Shown: positions 1 through 5,431, counted from the stretch's first letter. The stretch: DNA of 7,030 nucleotides from Ramlibacter sp. (GCA_026785815.1 JAJAZH010000457.1:1-7030), one strand, 5' to 3'. Translations and numbers: made by a program. The notes: generated by a model from the letters alone, not told the origin.

Positions 1-309
1 CTTGCGCCGGTGATTGGTGGCAGCGGGGTCGCAGCCCTGTACGTGCGCAGCCTGCACCTCGTCCGCAACGCCCATCCCTGGCTTGCCGCTGCGCATCAGG
101 GTCCCCACACGCAAATGGACCTTGAGCTGCTGCGGGCCGCGGTGGCGCAGCAGGAAGGCGCCAGTGCGGCTGCCGGCGCGGGCGCTCACCTGCAGAGCTT
201 GTCCGGGCTGCTGGGCAGCTTGATCGGCCCTTCGCTCGCCGGACAGCTGCTGGGTCAGGTGTGGGGCAACTCATTCGACGGCATCGCCGGAAAGGAAATT
301 TCGGCATGA
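1..309 (+). CDS. Small protein of unknown function, 3' part only, first gene of the KaiC-like module
   Basis: The reading frame is open from the first base of the window, so the 5' end lies outside it. The visible part is 102 residues and stops at TGA 307-309. A GTG at 10 exists, but the frame continues upstream and nothing marks it as the real start. I do not recognise the family. The N-terminal part carries GGSGVAALYVRSLHL and a HPWLAAAH stretch. The C-terminal part is rich in Ala, Gly and Leu (SLSGLLGSLIGPSLAGQLLGQ) and could form amphipathic helices. There is no clear signal peptide, metal motif or strongly hydrophobic membrane span. Its stop codon overlaps the ATG of the next gene as ATGA, so the two are almost certainly co-transcribed and translationally coupled. 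That makes a role with the KaiC-like ATPase the best guess, but this is inferred from position only. Confidence 0.72.
   Translation, partial: LAPVIGGSGVAALYVRSLHLVRNAHPWLAAAHQGPHTQMDLELLRAAVAQQEGASAAAGAGAHLQSLSGLLGSLIGPSLAGQLLGQVWGNSFDGIAGKEISA
291..296 (+). promoter_or_regulatory. Shine-Dalgarno sequence fixing the start of the KaiC-like gene
   Basis: AAAGGA lies nine bases before ATG 306, inside the end of the preceding gene. It supports 306 over the in-frame GTG at 261, which would add 15 residues rich in Arg that do not resemble a KaiC N-terminus. Confidence 0.6.
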
Positions 310-1787
310 CCGACAAAGTAACCATTCACCGTTTGGCCACTGGCGTGCCAGGACTCGACGACATTCTCGGCGGCGGGTTGCCGGAGTTCTCTTTCAACCT
401 GATCGCGGGGCCGCCCGGCTGCGGCAAGACCACGCTGGCGCACCAGATGATGTTTGCGCTGGCAACTCCCCAGCGCCCGGCGCTCTATTTCACGGTTCTC
501 GGGGAGCCGCCGCTGAAGATGCTGCGCTATCAGCAGCAGTTCGAGTTCTTCGACAGCGAGGCGGTGAACCGATCGGTCCGCTTTGTCAACCTGTCGGACG
601 ACGCCCTGGCTGGCAACCTCGACAAGGTGCTCGATCGGATCGTTGCCGAGGTGCAGGAGCACAGCCCGGGGCTGGTCTTCGTGGACTCGTTCCGTTCCGT
701 GGTGCTGGCGAGCGAGACCGAGACTGGCTCGAACAGCAAGCTGCAGCATTTCGTGCAGCAGCTCGGCGTGCTGATGACGAGCTGGCAGGCCACCACCTTC
801 CTGCTTGGCGAGTACTTCAGCGAGAACGACGCCAACCCGGTGTTCACGGTGGCCGACGGCCTGTTCTGGCTGCGCCAGAGCGTGCAGGGCAACTCCATGG
901 TGCGCAAGATGGAGATCATGAAGATGCGCGGACAGGCGACGTTGCCGGGGCTGCACACCTTCCGCATCGGCCCTGCCGGCCTCATGGTGTTCGCACCGGC
1001 GCGGGTTACGGCGGCGACACACGACAATGAAAGTCCGGCCTCGCCCGGCGTCCGTTTGCTGCTGGGCGTGCCGCATCTGGACCAGATGCTCGGCGGCGGT
1101 CTGCCGCGCGGACACTCGTTGCTGGTTGCCGGCCCTTCCGGCTCTGGCAAGAGCACCCTGGCCACCGCCTTCCTGGCGGAGGGGGCGCGCTGCGGCGAGA
1201 CCGGCGTGATCGCTTTCTTCGAGCAGCGCCCGCACCGCACGCGCGACGGTGTGATCCGCGACCTGATCGCCAGCGGCCGCGTTGCCGAGGTGGACACCCA
1301 GGCGGCTGATCTCTCGATCGATGAGATCGTGTTCAAGCTCGTGAGCCAGATCCGTCAGCTCAAGGCGACCCGCGTCGTCATCGATTCGCTGTCGGGCTTC
1401 GAACTGGTGCTGGCGCCGACCTTCCGCGAGGACTTCAAGGAATCGCTGTTGCGCATGGTCGCCGCCCTGGAGCGGACCGGCGTGACGGTGTTAATGACCT
1501 CCGAACTGGAGGACCGCTATACCGACCTGCGTTTCAGCCCGTACGGCACGGCCTTCCTCACCGACGCGATCATCGTGCAGCGCTACATCGAAATCGGCAG
1601 CCGTCTGCGACGCGTGATGGCGGTAGTCAAGGTGCGCGGCAGCTCGCACTCGAACGAACTGCGCGAGTACACCATCGACGACGCCGGCCTGCGCATCGGT
1701 GAAATGCTGGAAGACCAGGAAGGGCTGCTCGGAGGCCGGCCGACGCGCAAGTTGCAGGCCCCGCCCAAAGGCGGCCGACCGGCATGA
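306..1787 (+). CDS. KaiC-like protein with two RecA-fold ATPase domains
   Basis: This is a 493-residue protein with tandem KaiC/RadA-type domains. The start at ATG 306 overlaps the upstream stop (ATGA). Domain 1 has the KaiC-typical entry GVPGLDDILGGGLP (13-26), Walker A GPPGCGKTT (35-43) and Walker B LVFVDS (Asp127). Domain 2 repeats the pattern with GVPHLDQMLGGGLP, Walker A GPSGSGKST (276-284) and Walker B VVIDS (Asp360). It ends in a KaiC-type strand pair, VVKVRGSSHSNELREY. By eye alignment, the paired catalytic glutamates of cyanobacterial KaiC appear as Gly66-Glu67 in domain 1 and Glu306-Gln307 in domain 2. The Ser431/Thr432 phosphorylation pair corresponds to Ala416-Phe417. It is therefore probably a cytoplasmic ATPase without the clock phosphorylation cycle. 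No KaiA or KaiB gene is visible. I leave the symbol blank because a circadian role is not supported. The histidine kinase just downstream is the likely signalling partner. Confidence 0.93.
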   Translation: MTDKVTIHRLATGVPGLDDILGGGLPEFSFNLIAGPPGCGKTTLAHQMMFALATPQRPALYFTVLGEPPLKMLRYQQQFEFFDSEAVNRSVRFVNLSDDALAGNLDKVLDRIVAEVQEHSPGLVFVDSFRSVVLASETETGSNSKLQHFVQQLGVLMTSWQATTFLLGEYFSENDANPVFTVADGLFWLRQSVQGNSMVRKMEIMKMRGQATLPGLHTFRIGPAGLMVFAPARVTAATHDNESPASPGVRLLLGVPHLDQMLGGGLPRGHSLLVAGPSGSGKSTLATAFLAEGARCGETGVIAFFEQRPHRTRDGVIRDLIASGRVAEVDTQAADLSIDEIVFKLVSQIRQLKATRVVIDSLSGFELVLAPTFREDFKESLLRMVAALERTGVTVLMTSELEDRYTDLRFSPYGTAFLTDAIIVQRYIEIGSRLRRVMAVVKVRGSSHSNELREYTIDDAGLRIGEMLEDQEGLLGGRPTRKLQAPPKGGRPA

Positions 1788-1902
1788 GCCCGCCGGGCCG
1801 CCCCAAGGGCGAATACCGCAGTGCGCAGCACGAAGGTACTCCAGTGAGCAGCCGGGCCGCCCCAAGGCGAATCCCGCAGCGCGTAGCGCGGAGGGTAGTC
1901 CA
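1784..1902 (+). repeat. Two tandem copies of a ~60-bp intercistronic repeat with stop/start ends
   Basis: Copy 1 is 1784-1843 (60 bp) and copy 2 is 1844-1902 (59 bp). By hand alignment 50 of 61 columns are identical, with eight substitutions and three single-base gaps. A 17-base core (GCCGGGCCGCCCCAAGG) is unchanged. Each copy opens with RTGAGC and is followed by GTGAGC. Copy 1 starts exactly on the ATGA at the ATPase stop, and copy 2 ends exactly at the kinase GTG. Both carry a purine-rich Shine-Dalgarno-like stretch before the next GTG (GAAGG in copy 1, GGAGGG in copy 2). Both can form a short hairpin: CGCCC-CAA-GGGCG at 1799-1811 and CGCC-CCAA-GGCG at 1858-1869. The protein-like frame PGRPKGEYRSAQHEGTPVS of copy 1 is matched by PGRPKANPAARSAEGSPVS of copy 2, the latter in the kinase frame. 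I recall similar strings from betaproteobacterial genomes, which suggests a dispersed family. Confidence 0.85.
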
Positions 1903-1906
1903 GTGA
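1784..1906 (+). CDS. Possible 40-residue mini-ORF bridging the ATPase stop and kinase start
   Basis: Reading from ATG 1784, which overlaps the TGA of the KaiC-like gene, the frame stays open through both repeat copies for 40 codons. It stops at TGA 1904-1906, which overlaps the GTG start of the kinase gene (GTGA 1903-1906). The product would be a small basic peptide beginning MSPPGRPKGEYRSAQ and ending in an Arg-rich tail. The tail is Arg-rich because copy 2 is read one base out of phase with copy 1. A weak AAAGG lies 12 bases upstream. The peptide itself may have no function. The more plausible role is to carry ribosomes across the gap so that the kinase stays translationally coupled. No independent evidence of expression can be seen. 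Confidence 0.35.
   Translation: MSPPGRPKGEYRSAQHEGTPVSSRAAPRRIPQRVARRVVQ
1890..1895 (+). promoter_or_regulatory. Strong Shine-Dalgarno sequence setting the histidine kinase start
   Basis: GGAGGG, seven bases before GTG 1903, is supplied by the second repeat copy. The equivalent place in the first copy reads GAAGG. The site argues for GTG 1903 rather than the in-frame ATG at 1699 that lies inside the ATPase gene. Confidence 0.7.
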
Positions 1907-3540
1907 GCACCGATCCCCGGATGGACCCAGGCGCGGCCGACGCTGCGCGCGATCTGGCTCTGATCCGCTCCGAAATCGAACAGTCGCAGATCGAACTCGC
2001 CGGACTGCGCGAGCAGCTGATCGTGGCCCGCTATGAAGTCGACGCCATCCACCAGGGGCGCCTGCTCGAGGCCAACCAGCGCCTGGTGCTGGCCACCGTG
2101 GCGGCGCATCGCGATCGCGACGCCAGCGAGCAGGCTGTCATCGAGCTGACGACGGCGGCGCGGCTCGATGCCCTGACCGGCCTGCCGGACAAGGCTGTGC
2201 TGAAAGAGCGGATCGTGGCGGCGATCTCGCAGTCCAGGCGGGACGGCGGCCGGCTGGCGCTGCTGTCGCTCAATCTCGCCGATTTCAAGCAGATCAACGG
2301 CACGCTGGGCCATGCGGCGGGCGACCAGGTGCTGCGGCTCGCGGCGCGCAGCATGGCGGCCTCGGTGCGGCCGGTCGACACGATCAGCCGGCACTGGGGC
2401 AACGAATTCCTGGTCCTGTTGCCGGGGCTGGCCGACCCCGAAGAGGCTGTTTCCCTCGCCGCGTCGATCACCGCGGCCCTGGGCGCCCCGACGATGCTGG
2501 GCGGCCAGGTGCTGCGGTTGACCGCCCATGTCGGGATCAGCAGCTACCCCGAGGACGGATCCGACGCCGACAGCTTGATCGACCGGGCGGTGGGGGCGAT
2601 GTACCGGGCGAAGTGGCAGGACCTTGGCAGCGGTGATCCAGTCGAGGGCGAGGCCGGCGGCTCCGCGCACCTCATGAAACTACGCACGCTCGAATCGATG
2701 CGGCAACCGCTGATCGACCACCAGTTTGCGATTGCCGAATCCGGGCGGCGCAACGTGCTGTTGCAGGAGGCCAATACGCAGCTGCTGCTCGCCGCCATCA
2801 GCGCCCAGGAACTGCAGGCAGCGGCTGAACAGGCGCAGCGCCGGCAATCCAACTTCCTCGGCGTGCTGGCGCATGAACTGCGCAACCCGCTGGCACCGAT
2901 CAGCAGTGCGGCGGCGATCCTGGGAACGCTGCCGACCGATGGACCGCTGCTGTCGAAAGTGCAGGCCATCATCGAGCGCCAGGTCAAGACCATGTCGCGG
3001 CTGGTCGAAGACCTGCTCGACGTCACCCGGGCGAGCGCGGGCAAGCTCCGGTTGCAGATGGAGCCGCTGGACATCAACGCCCTGCTCGACGACGTGGTGC
3101 TGGCGTACCGGCCCGCGATGGACGCGCGGCTCCAGGTATTCAAGGTCCAGCTGTCGCCCGGTGCGACGCGGGTCCAGGGCGACCCGGTCCGGCTGGCGCA
3201 AGTGCTGGGCAACCTGCTGGACAACGCGTCCAAGTACACACCGCGCAACGGCCAGATCGGGCTGGAAGTGGAGGTCAGCGGCGGGGCGGTCATGGTGGCG
3301 GTGACCGACAACGGGATCGGCATCACGCCGCAGGCGCTGGCCACCATCTTCGAGCCCTTCATGCAGGAGCCGCATGCCACTCTGTTCAATGGCACCGGCC
3401 TCGGAATCGGGCTGACCGTTGCGCGAGAACTGGTGGAGGGGCATGGCGGCCGGATCACCGCGGCCAGTGGCGGCAAGGACCTGGGCAGCAGGTTTGCCGT
3501 GACGCTGCCGCTGTTGGCCGTGACCGCGGCCGAAGATTAA
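1903..3540 (+). CDS. Soluble histidine kinase with N-terminal degenerate GGDEF domain
   Basis: The product is 545 residues from GTG 1903, chosen for the GGAGGG site and the GTGA overlap with the mini-ORF. Residues about 10-85 look like a coiled coil. A GGDEF fold follows, with DALTGLPDK at 89 and FKQINGTLGH. The signature reads WGNEF (165-169), and the upstream metal Asp is Asn124, so cyclase activity is unlikely. The inhibitory-site motif RxxD (Arg156, Asp159) sits exactly five residues before the signature, as in true diguanylate cyclases. A second helical linker leads to the HisKA H-box HELRNPL with phospho-acceptor His324. The catalytic domain has N-box NLLDNA (437-442), G1 DNGIG (469-473), F-box FEPF and G2 GTGLGIGL (497-504). 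There are no membrane segments, no PAS domain and no receiver domain. No response regulator is seen nearby. It probably takes input from the preceding KaiC-like ATPase, loosely like SasA with KaiC, which is inference. Confidence 0.93.
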   Translation: MSTDPRMDPGAADAARDLALIRSEIEQSQIELAGLREQLIVARYEVDAIHQGRLLEANQRLVLATVAAHRDRDASEQAVIELTTAARLDALTGLPDKAVLKERIVAAISQSRRDGGRLALLSLNLADFKQINGTLGHAAGDQVLRLAARSMAASVRPVDTISRHWGNEFLVLLPGLADPEEAVSLAASITAALGAPTMLGGQVLRLTAHVGISSYPEDGSDADSLIDRAVGAMYRAKWQDLGSGDPVEGEAGGSAHLMKLRTLESMRQPLIDHQFAIAESGRRNVLLQEANTQLLLAAISAQELQAAAEQAQRRQSNFLGVLAHELRNPLAPISSAAAILGTLPTDGPLLSKVQAIIERQVKTMSRLVEDLLDVTRASAGKLRLQMEPLDINALLDDVVLAYRPAMDARLQVFKVQLSPGATRVQGDPVRLAQVLGNLLDNASKYTPRNGQIGLEVEVSGGAVMVAVTDNGIGITPQALATIFEPFMQEPHATLFNGTGLGIGLTVARELVEGHGGRITAASGGKDLGSRFAVTLPLLAVTAAED

Positions 3541-3546
3541 GGCTGC

Positions 3547-3583
3547 AGGCGCCGCGAGCCTAAGGCCGGAGGCGCCGCGAGCC
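3547..3583. repeat. 14-bp direct repeat at the convergent gene ends
   Basis: AGGCGCCGCGAGCC occurs at 3547-3560 and again at 3570-3583, a period of 23 bp. The first copy lies between the kinase stop and the stop of the minus-strand gene. The second lies inside the last codons of the minus-strand gene, where it encodes part of the Arg-rich tail. Confidence 0.7.
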
Positions 3584-4054
3584 GGCGCCGGAGCGGGATT
3601 TCGGCTTGGCCGCCGGAGCCTCTTGTTTGCCGGGCTCATCGGTCTCGGTATGGAGCTTGTGGCGCGTCAATTCGCGCAGATGCTCGATCACGCTTGCCGA
3701 GCCTTCTCCGGAACGGGTGCCTGGCTGCGCATTGCTGTCTGCCGCCTTGCACTCGGCGAGCGACTGCTCCAGCCGTTGGCGGTCCTGCTCCTCCGACTGC
3801 AGCAGTTCGGTAACGACCTTGAGATCCTCGGCGGCGTCGCGCAGCTTTTCTTCCACGCTTTCGTTGTGGACAACGACCTTGTCCAGGTCCGCATCGCTGA
3901 CGCTCTGGGCCAGCTTGTCGGTGATCACCAGGTTAGCCAGGTGCAGTTCGGCCTCGGCCAACTGGATGTCCTCCTGGATTTTCTCGGTCTTGGTCTTGGC
4001 GAAAGTGACCCGATCGCCAATCAGGTGGTGGGTGCTTTTCGCTTTGCTGACCAT
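3560..4054 (-). CDS. Unrecognised coiled-coil protein with a basic C-terminal tail
   Basis: The product is 164 residues from ATG 4054 to TAG 3560-3562. I do not recognise the family. It begins MVSKAKSTHHLIGDRVTFAK. Residues about 20-105 are rich in Glu, Lys, Gln, Leu and Ala with spacing typical of a coiled coil (KIQEDIQLAEAELHLANL, SVEEKLRDAAEDLKVV, QDRQRLEQSLAECK). A low-complexity linker follows, then a basic Lys/Arg/Ser tail after residue 140. There is no signal peptide or membrane span, so it is probably cytoplasmic, perhaps oligomeric or nucleic-acid associated. An in-frame ATG at 4096 would add 14 residues, but it sits directly beside a candidate -10 box, which favours 4054. Neither start has a good Shine-Dalgarno. 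The gene converges with the kinase gene and diverges from the DnaJ-family gene. The open frame continues far upstream, but that part lies antisense to the DnaJ gene and is not credible coding. Confidence 0.72.
   Translation of the reverse strand: MVSKAKSTHHLIGDRVTFAKTKTEKIQEDIQLAEAELHLANLVITDKLAQSVSDADLDKVVVHNESVEEKLRDAAEDLKVVTELLQSEEQDRQRLEQSLAECKAADSNAQPGTRSGEGSASVIEHLRELTRHKLHTETDEPGKQEAPAAKPKSRSGAGSRRLRP
3571..3589. terminator. Possible hairpin at the convergent 3' ends
   Basis: GGCGCC (3571-3576), a seven-base loop and GGCGCC (3584-3589) form a perfect six-base-pair stem about 30 bases after the kinase stop. It lies inside the 3' end of the opposing gene. No T-run follows on either strand, so an intrinsic terminator is only a possibility. 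Confidence 0.25.
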
Positions 4055-4097
4055 GGTGCGTATTTTGAGCCAAACCCCGCGCTTTCGGGCAATCATG

Positions 4098-4126
4098 GGA
4101 ATATCCGTTCCCCCGGATACCGCCAA
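4098..4126 (-). promoter_or_regulatory. Candidate sigma-70 promoter for the coiled-coil gene
   Basis: Read on the minus strand there is TTGGCG (4126-4121), a 17-base spacer and TATTCC (4103-4098). The boxes match consensus at four and three of six positions. The region 4060-4170 is more AT-rich than its surroundings, as expected for a divergent promoter region. The match is weak. Confidence 0.28.
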
Positions 4127-4183
4127 TTGCTTTTTTCCGTTGGGGAACGCCCTGAAAAATGACCGAAAGCTCCGTGCCCAGAC

Positions 4184-5110
4184 ATGAAATACAAGGACTA
4201 CTACAAGGTGCTCGGCGTCCCCCGCGACGCCGACACCGAGCAGGTCAAGAAGGCCTACCGCAAGCTGGCGCGCCAGAACCATCCCGACATGTCGAAGGCG
4301 TCGGGCGGCGAGGATCGCTTCAAGGAGGCGGCCGAGGCCTATGCCACGCTGAAGGACCCGGAAAAGCGCAAGGCCTATGACGAACTGGGCCGGCGGCCGG
4401 TCGGCGAGGAGTTCGCGCCGCCGCCGCAGTGGGAGCAGAACTTCGGCACCCGGCCTGGCGGCTTCGGCGACATGGACCTGGAAGACCTGCTGGCCTCGCT
4501 CGGCCGCGGCCGTGGCGGCGGGCGCGGCGCGGCCCGGCCGATCCCGGGGCGCGACTACGAAACCCCGGTCCCGCTCAGCCTGGAAGACGCGCACCGTGGC
4601 ACCAGCGTGAACCTCAATGTCGGCGAAGGACCGGGCGCGAAGACGCTGGAGATCACCATTCCGCCCGGGGTTGCCGACGGCCAGAAGCTGCGGCTGCGCG
4701 GCAAGGGCGGCAAGGGCCGCAACGGCGGGGCCGACGGCGACATCTACCTGCATCTCTCGCTGGCGCCGCACCCGGTGTTCCGCACCGACAGGCACGACCT
4801 GTATTTCGACCTGGCGCTGGCGCCGTGGGAAGCCGCGCTCGGGGTCGAACTGGAGGCGCCGACGCTGGACGGCCCGGTGGTGCTCACGGTGCCGGCTGGC
4901 ACCCGCGCCGGCCGCAAGCTGCGCCTGCGCGGCCGCGGGCTGGCCAACGGCAAAGGCGAACGCGGCGACCTCTATGCGGTCGCGCTGATCGACGTGCCGG
5001 GCACGCCGACCGAGGCCGAGAGCGAGCTGTTCCGGCAGCTGGCGCAGGTGTCGAAATTCAATCCCCGCAGCGGCGGGTCGGGCCCGAAGCAGGGCAGTTC
5101 CAGCGCTTGA
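4184..5110 (+). CDS. cbpA: CbpA-type DnaJ/Hsp40 co-chaperone
   Basis: This 308-residue protein is close to the 306 of E. coli CbpA. The J domain occupies about residues 5-70 (DYYKVLGV at the start) with the DnaK-stimulating HPD motif at 33-35 and the helix IV region DPEKRKAYDELG. A Gly/Arg-rich linker (GRGRGGGRGAARP) follows near 105-120. Two substrate-binding beta domains come next: CTD I from about 124 (PVPLSLEDAHRGTSV, then TIPPGVADGQKLRLRGKG) and CTD II from about 205 (DLYFDLALAPWEAALG, then VPAGTRAGRKLRLRGRG). The CxxCxGxG zinc fingers of classical DnaJ are absent, which places it in the CbpA/class II group. It should stimulate DnaK ATPase and hold unfolded proteins; CbpA also binds curved DNA. 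ATG 4184 is the usual position for this family, although no good Shine-Dalgarno precedes it. The regulator CbpM, often encoded right after cbpA, is not present here. Confidence 0.95.
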   Translation: MKYKDYYKVLGVPRDADTEQVKKAYRKLARQNHPDMSKASGGEDRFKEAAEAYATLKDPEKRKAYDELGRRPVGEEFAPPPQWEQNFGTRPGGFGDMDLEDLLASLGRGRGGGRGAARPIPGRDYETPVPLSLEDAHRGTSVNLNVGEGPGAKTLEITIPPGVADGQKLRLRGKGGKGRNGGADGDIYLHLSLAPHPVFRTDRHDLYFDLALAPWEAALGVELEAPTLDGPVVLTVPAGTRAGRKLRLRGRGLANGKGERGDLYAVALIDVPGTPTEAESELFRQLAQVSKFNPRSGGSGPKQGSSSA

Positions 5111-5112
5111 AA

Positions 5113-5126
5113 CGCGGCTGGCCGCG
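5113..5126. terminator. Short hairpin between converging cbpA and dodecin genes
   Basis: CGCGG-CTGG-CCGCG forms a five-base-pair stem that fills most of the 18-bp gap between the two stop codons. Its placement fits a shared two-way terminator. There is no T-run, so the call is weak. Confidence 0.3.
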
Positions 5127-5128
5127 CG

Positions 5129-5344
5129 TCACTCCAGGGTGAAGCCGATCTTGAGCGTGACCTGCCAGTGCGCGACCTTGCCGTCCTTCACGTGACCGCG
5201 GGTCTCGACCACGTTGAACCACTGGATGTTGCGCAGGCTCTGGCTGGCCTTGGCGATGGCGGTGCTGATCGCGTCCTCCATGCTGACGGTCGACGAGCCG
5301 GTCAGCTCGATGCTCTTGTAGACGTGGTTCTGGTCCTGGGCCAT
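5129..5344 (-). CDS. Dodecin, flavin-binding dodecameric protein
   Basis: The product is 71 residues, the normal dodecin size. It has the family hallmarks in order: HVYKSIELTGSS at the start, SMEDAISTAIAKASQSLRN in the helix, then WFNVVETRGHV and the closing strand VAHWQVTLKIGF. Dodecins assemble into hollow dodecamers that bind riboflavin, FMN or FAD (and CoA in some bacteria), storing flavin and quenching its light reactivity. The Trp in QWFNVVE is at the position that stacks on the flavin ring. ATG 5344 is preceded by GGGAG (minus strand, 5355-5351) with a six-base spacer, so the start is firm. The frame continues upstream without a stop, but that part is Arg/Ala/Ser-rich and not dodecin-like. 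The gene is probably monocistronic, 157 bp downstream of the propeller gene on the same strand. Confidence 0.95.
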   Translation of the reverse strand: MAQDQNHVYKSIELTGSSTVSMEDAISTAIAKASQSLRNIQWFNVVETRGHVKDGKVAHWQVTLKIGFTLE

Positions 5345-5350
5345 GGTCGG

Positions 5351-5355
5351 CTCCC
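5351..5355 (-). promoter_or_regulatory. Shine-Dalgarno sequence of the dodecin gene
   Basis: GGGAG on the minus strand, six bases before ATG 5344, fixes the dodecin start and excludes the longer upstream reading frame. Confidence 0.6.
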
Positions 5356-5431
5356 GTGTGTGAGATGAGGGACGTTCAGGATACGCCGCCGCTGGGCATT
5401 GCGCAGCGCCGGAGGCCAGCAGCCGCACGCT

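Noticed and set aside
261..305. GTG 261 as the start of the KaiC-like protein.
   Set aside because: It adds 15 Arg-rich residues and overlaps the upstream gene by 49 bp, while ATG 306 has a good Shine-Dalgarno and a typical ATGA overlap.
255..1336. Long minus-strand open frames opposite the KaiC-like gene.
   Set aside because: They are shadows of a strong plus-strand gene in GC-rich DNA. Their products are dominated by Arg, His, Gln and Ala and show no motifs.
1761..1774. CCGCC-CAAA-GGCGG hairpin at the end of the KaiC-like gene as a third repeat copy.
   Set aside because: The loop and stem resemble the repeat hairpins, but the flanking sequence does not align with the unit and the spacing does not fit the 60-bp period.
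1699..1902. ATG 1699 as the start of the histidine kinase.
   Set aside because: It lies inside the ATPase gene and would translate the end of that gene out of frame plus repeat sequence. GTG 1903 has a much better ribosome binding site.
1784..1902. Reading the tandem repeat as a CRISPR or REP/BIME element.
   Set aside because: There are no spacers, only two adjacent copies, and the unit shows coding-like phase with start codons and Shine-Dalgarno sequences rather than the imperfect palindrome of REP elements.
4127..4160. Possible sigma-70 or heat-shock promoter for cbpA (TTGCTT followed by AAAAAT).
   Set aside because: The spacer is 22 bases, too long for sigma-70, and no CTTGAA/CCCCAT-type heat-shock pair is present. 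A promoter must lie here, but I cannot place it.
4055..4795. N-terminal extension of the 3560-4054 minus-strand gene across the start of cbpA.
   Set aside because: It runs antisense to a confidently identified J-domain gene and its product is low-complexity Arg/Ala sequence. The coiled-coil protein proper begins at or near 4054.
5378..5383. TATCCT on the minus strand as a -10 box for the dodecin gene.
   Set aside because: It matches four of six positions, but no acceptable -35 box lies 16-18 bases upstream, so the match may be chance.
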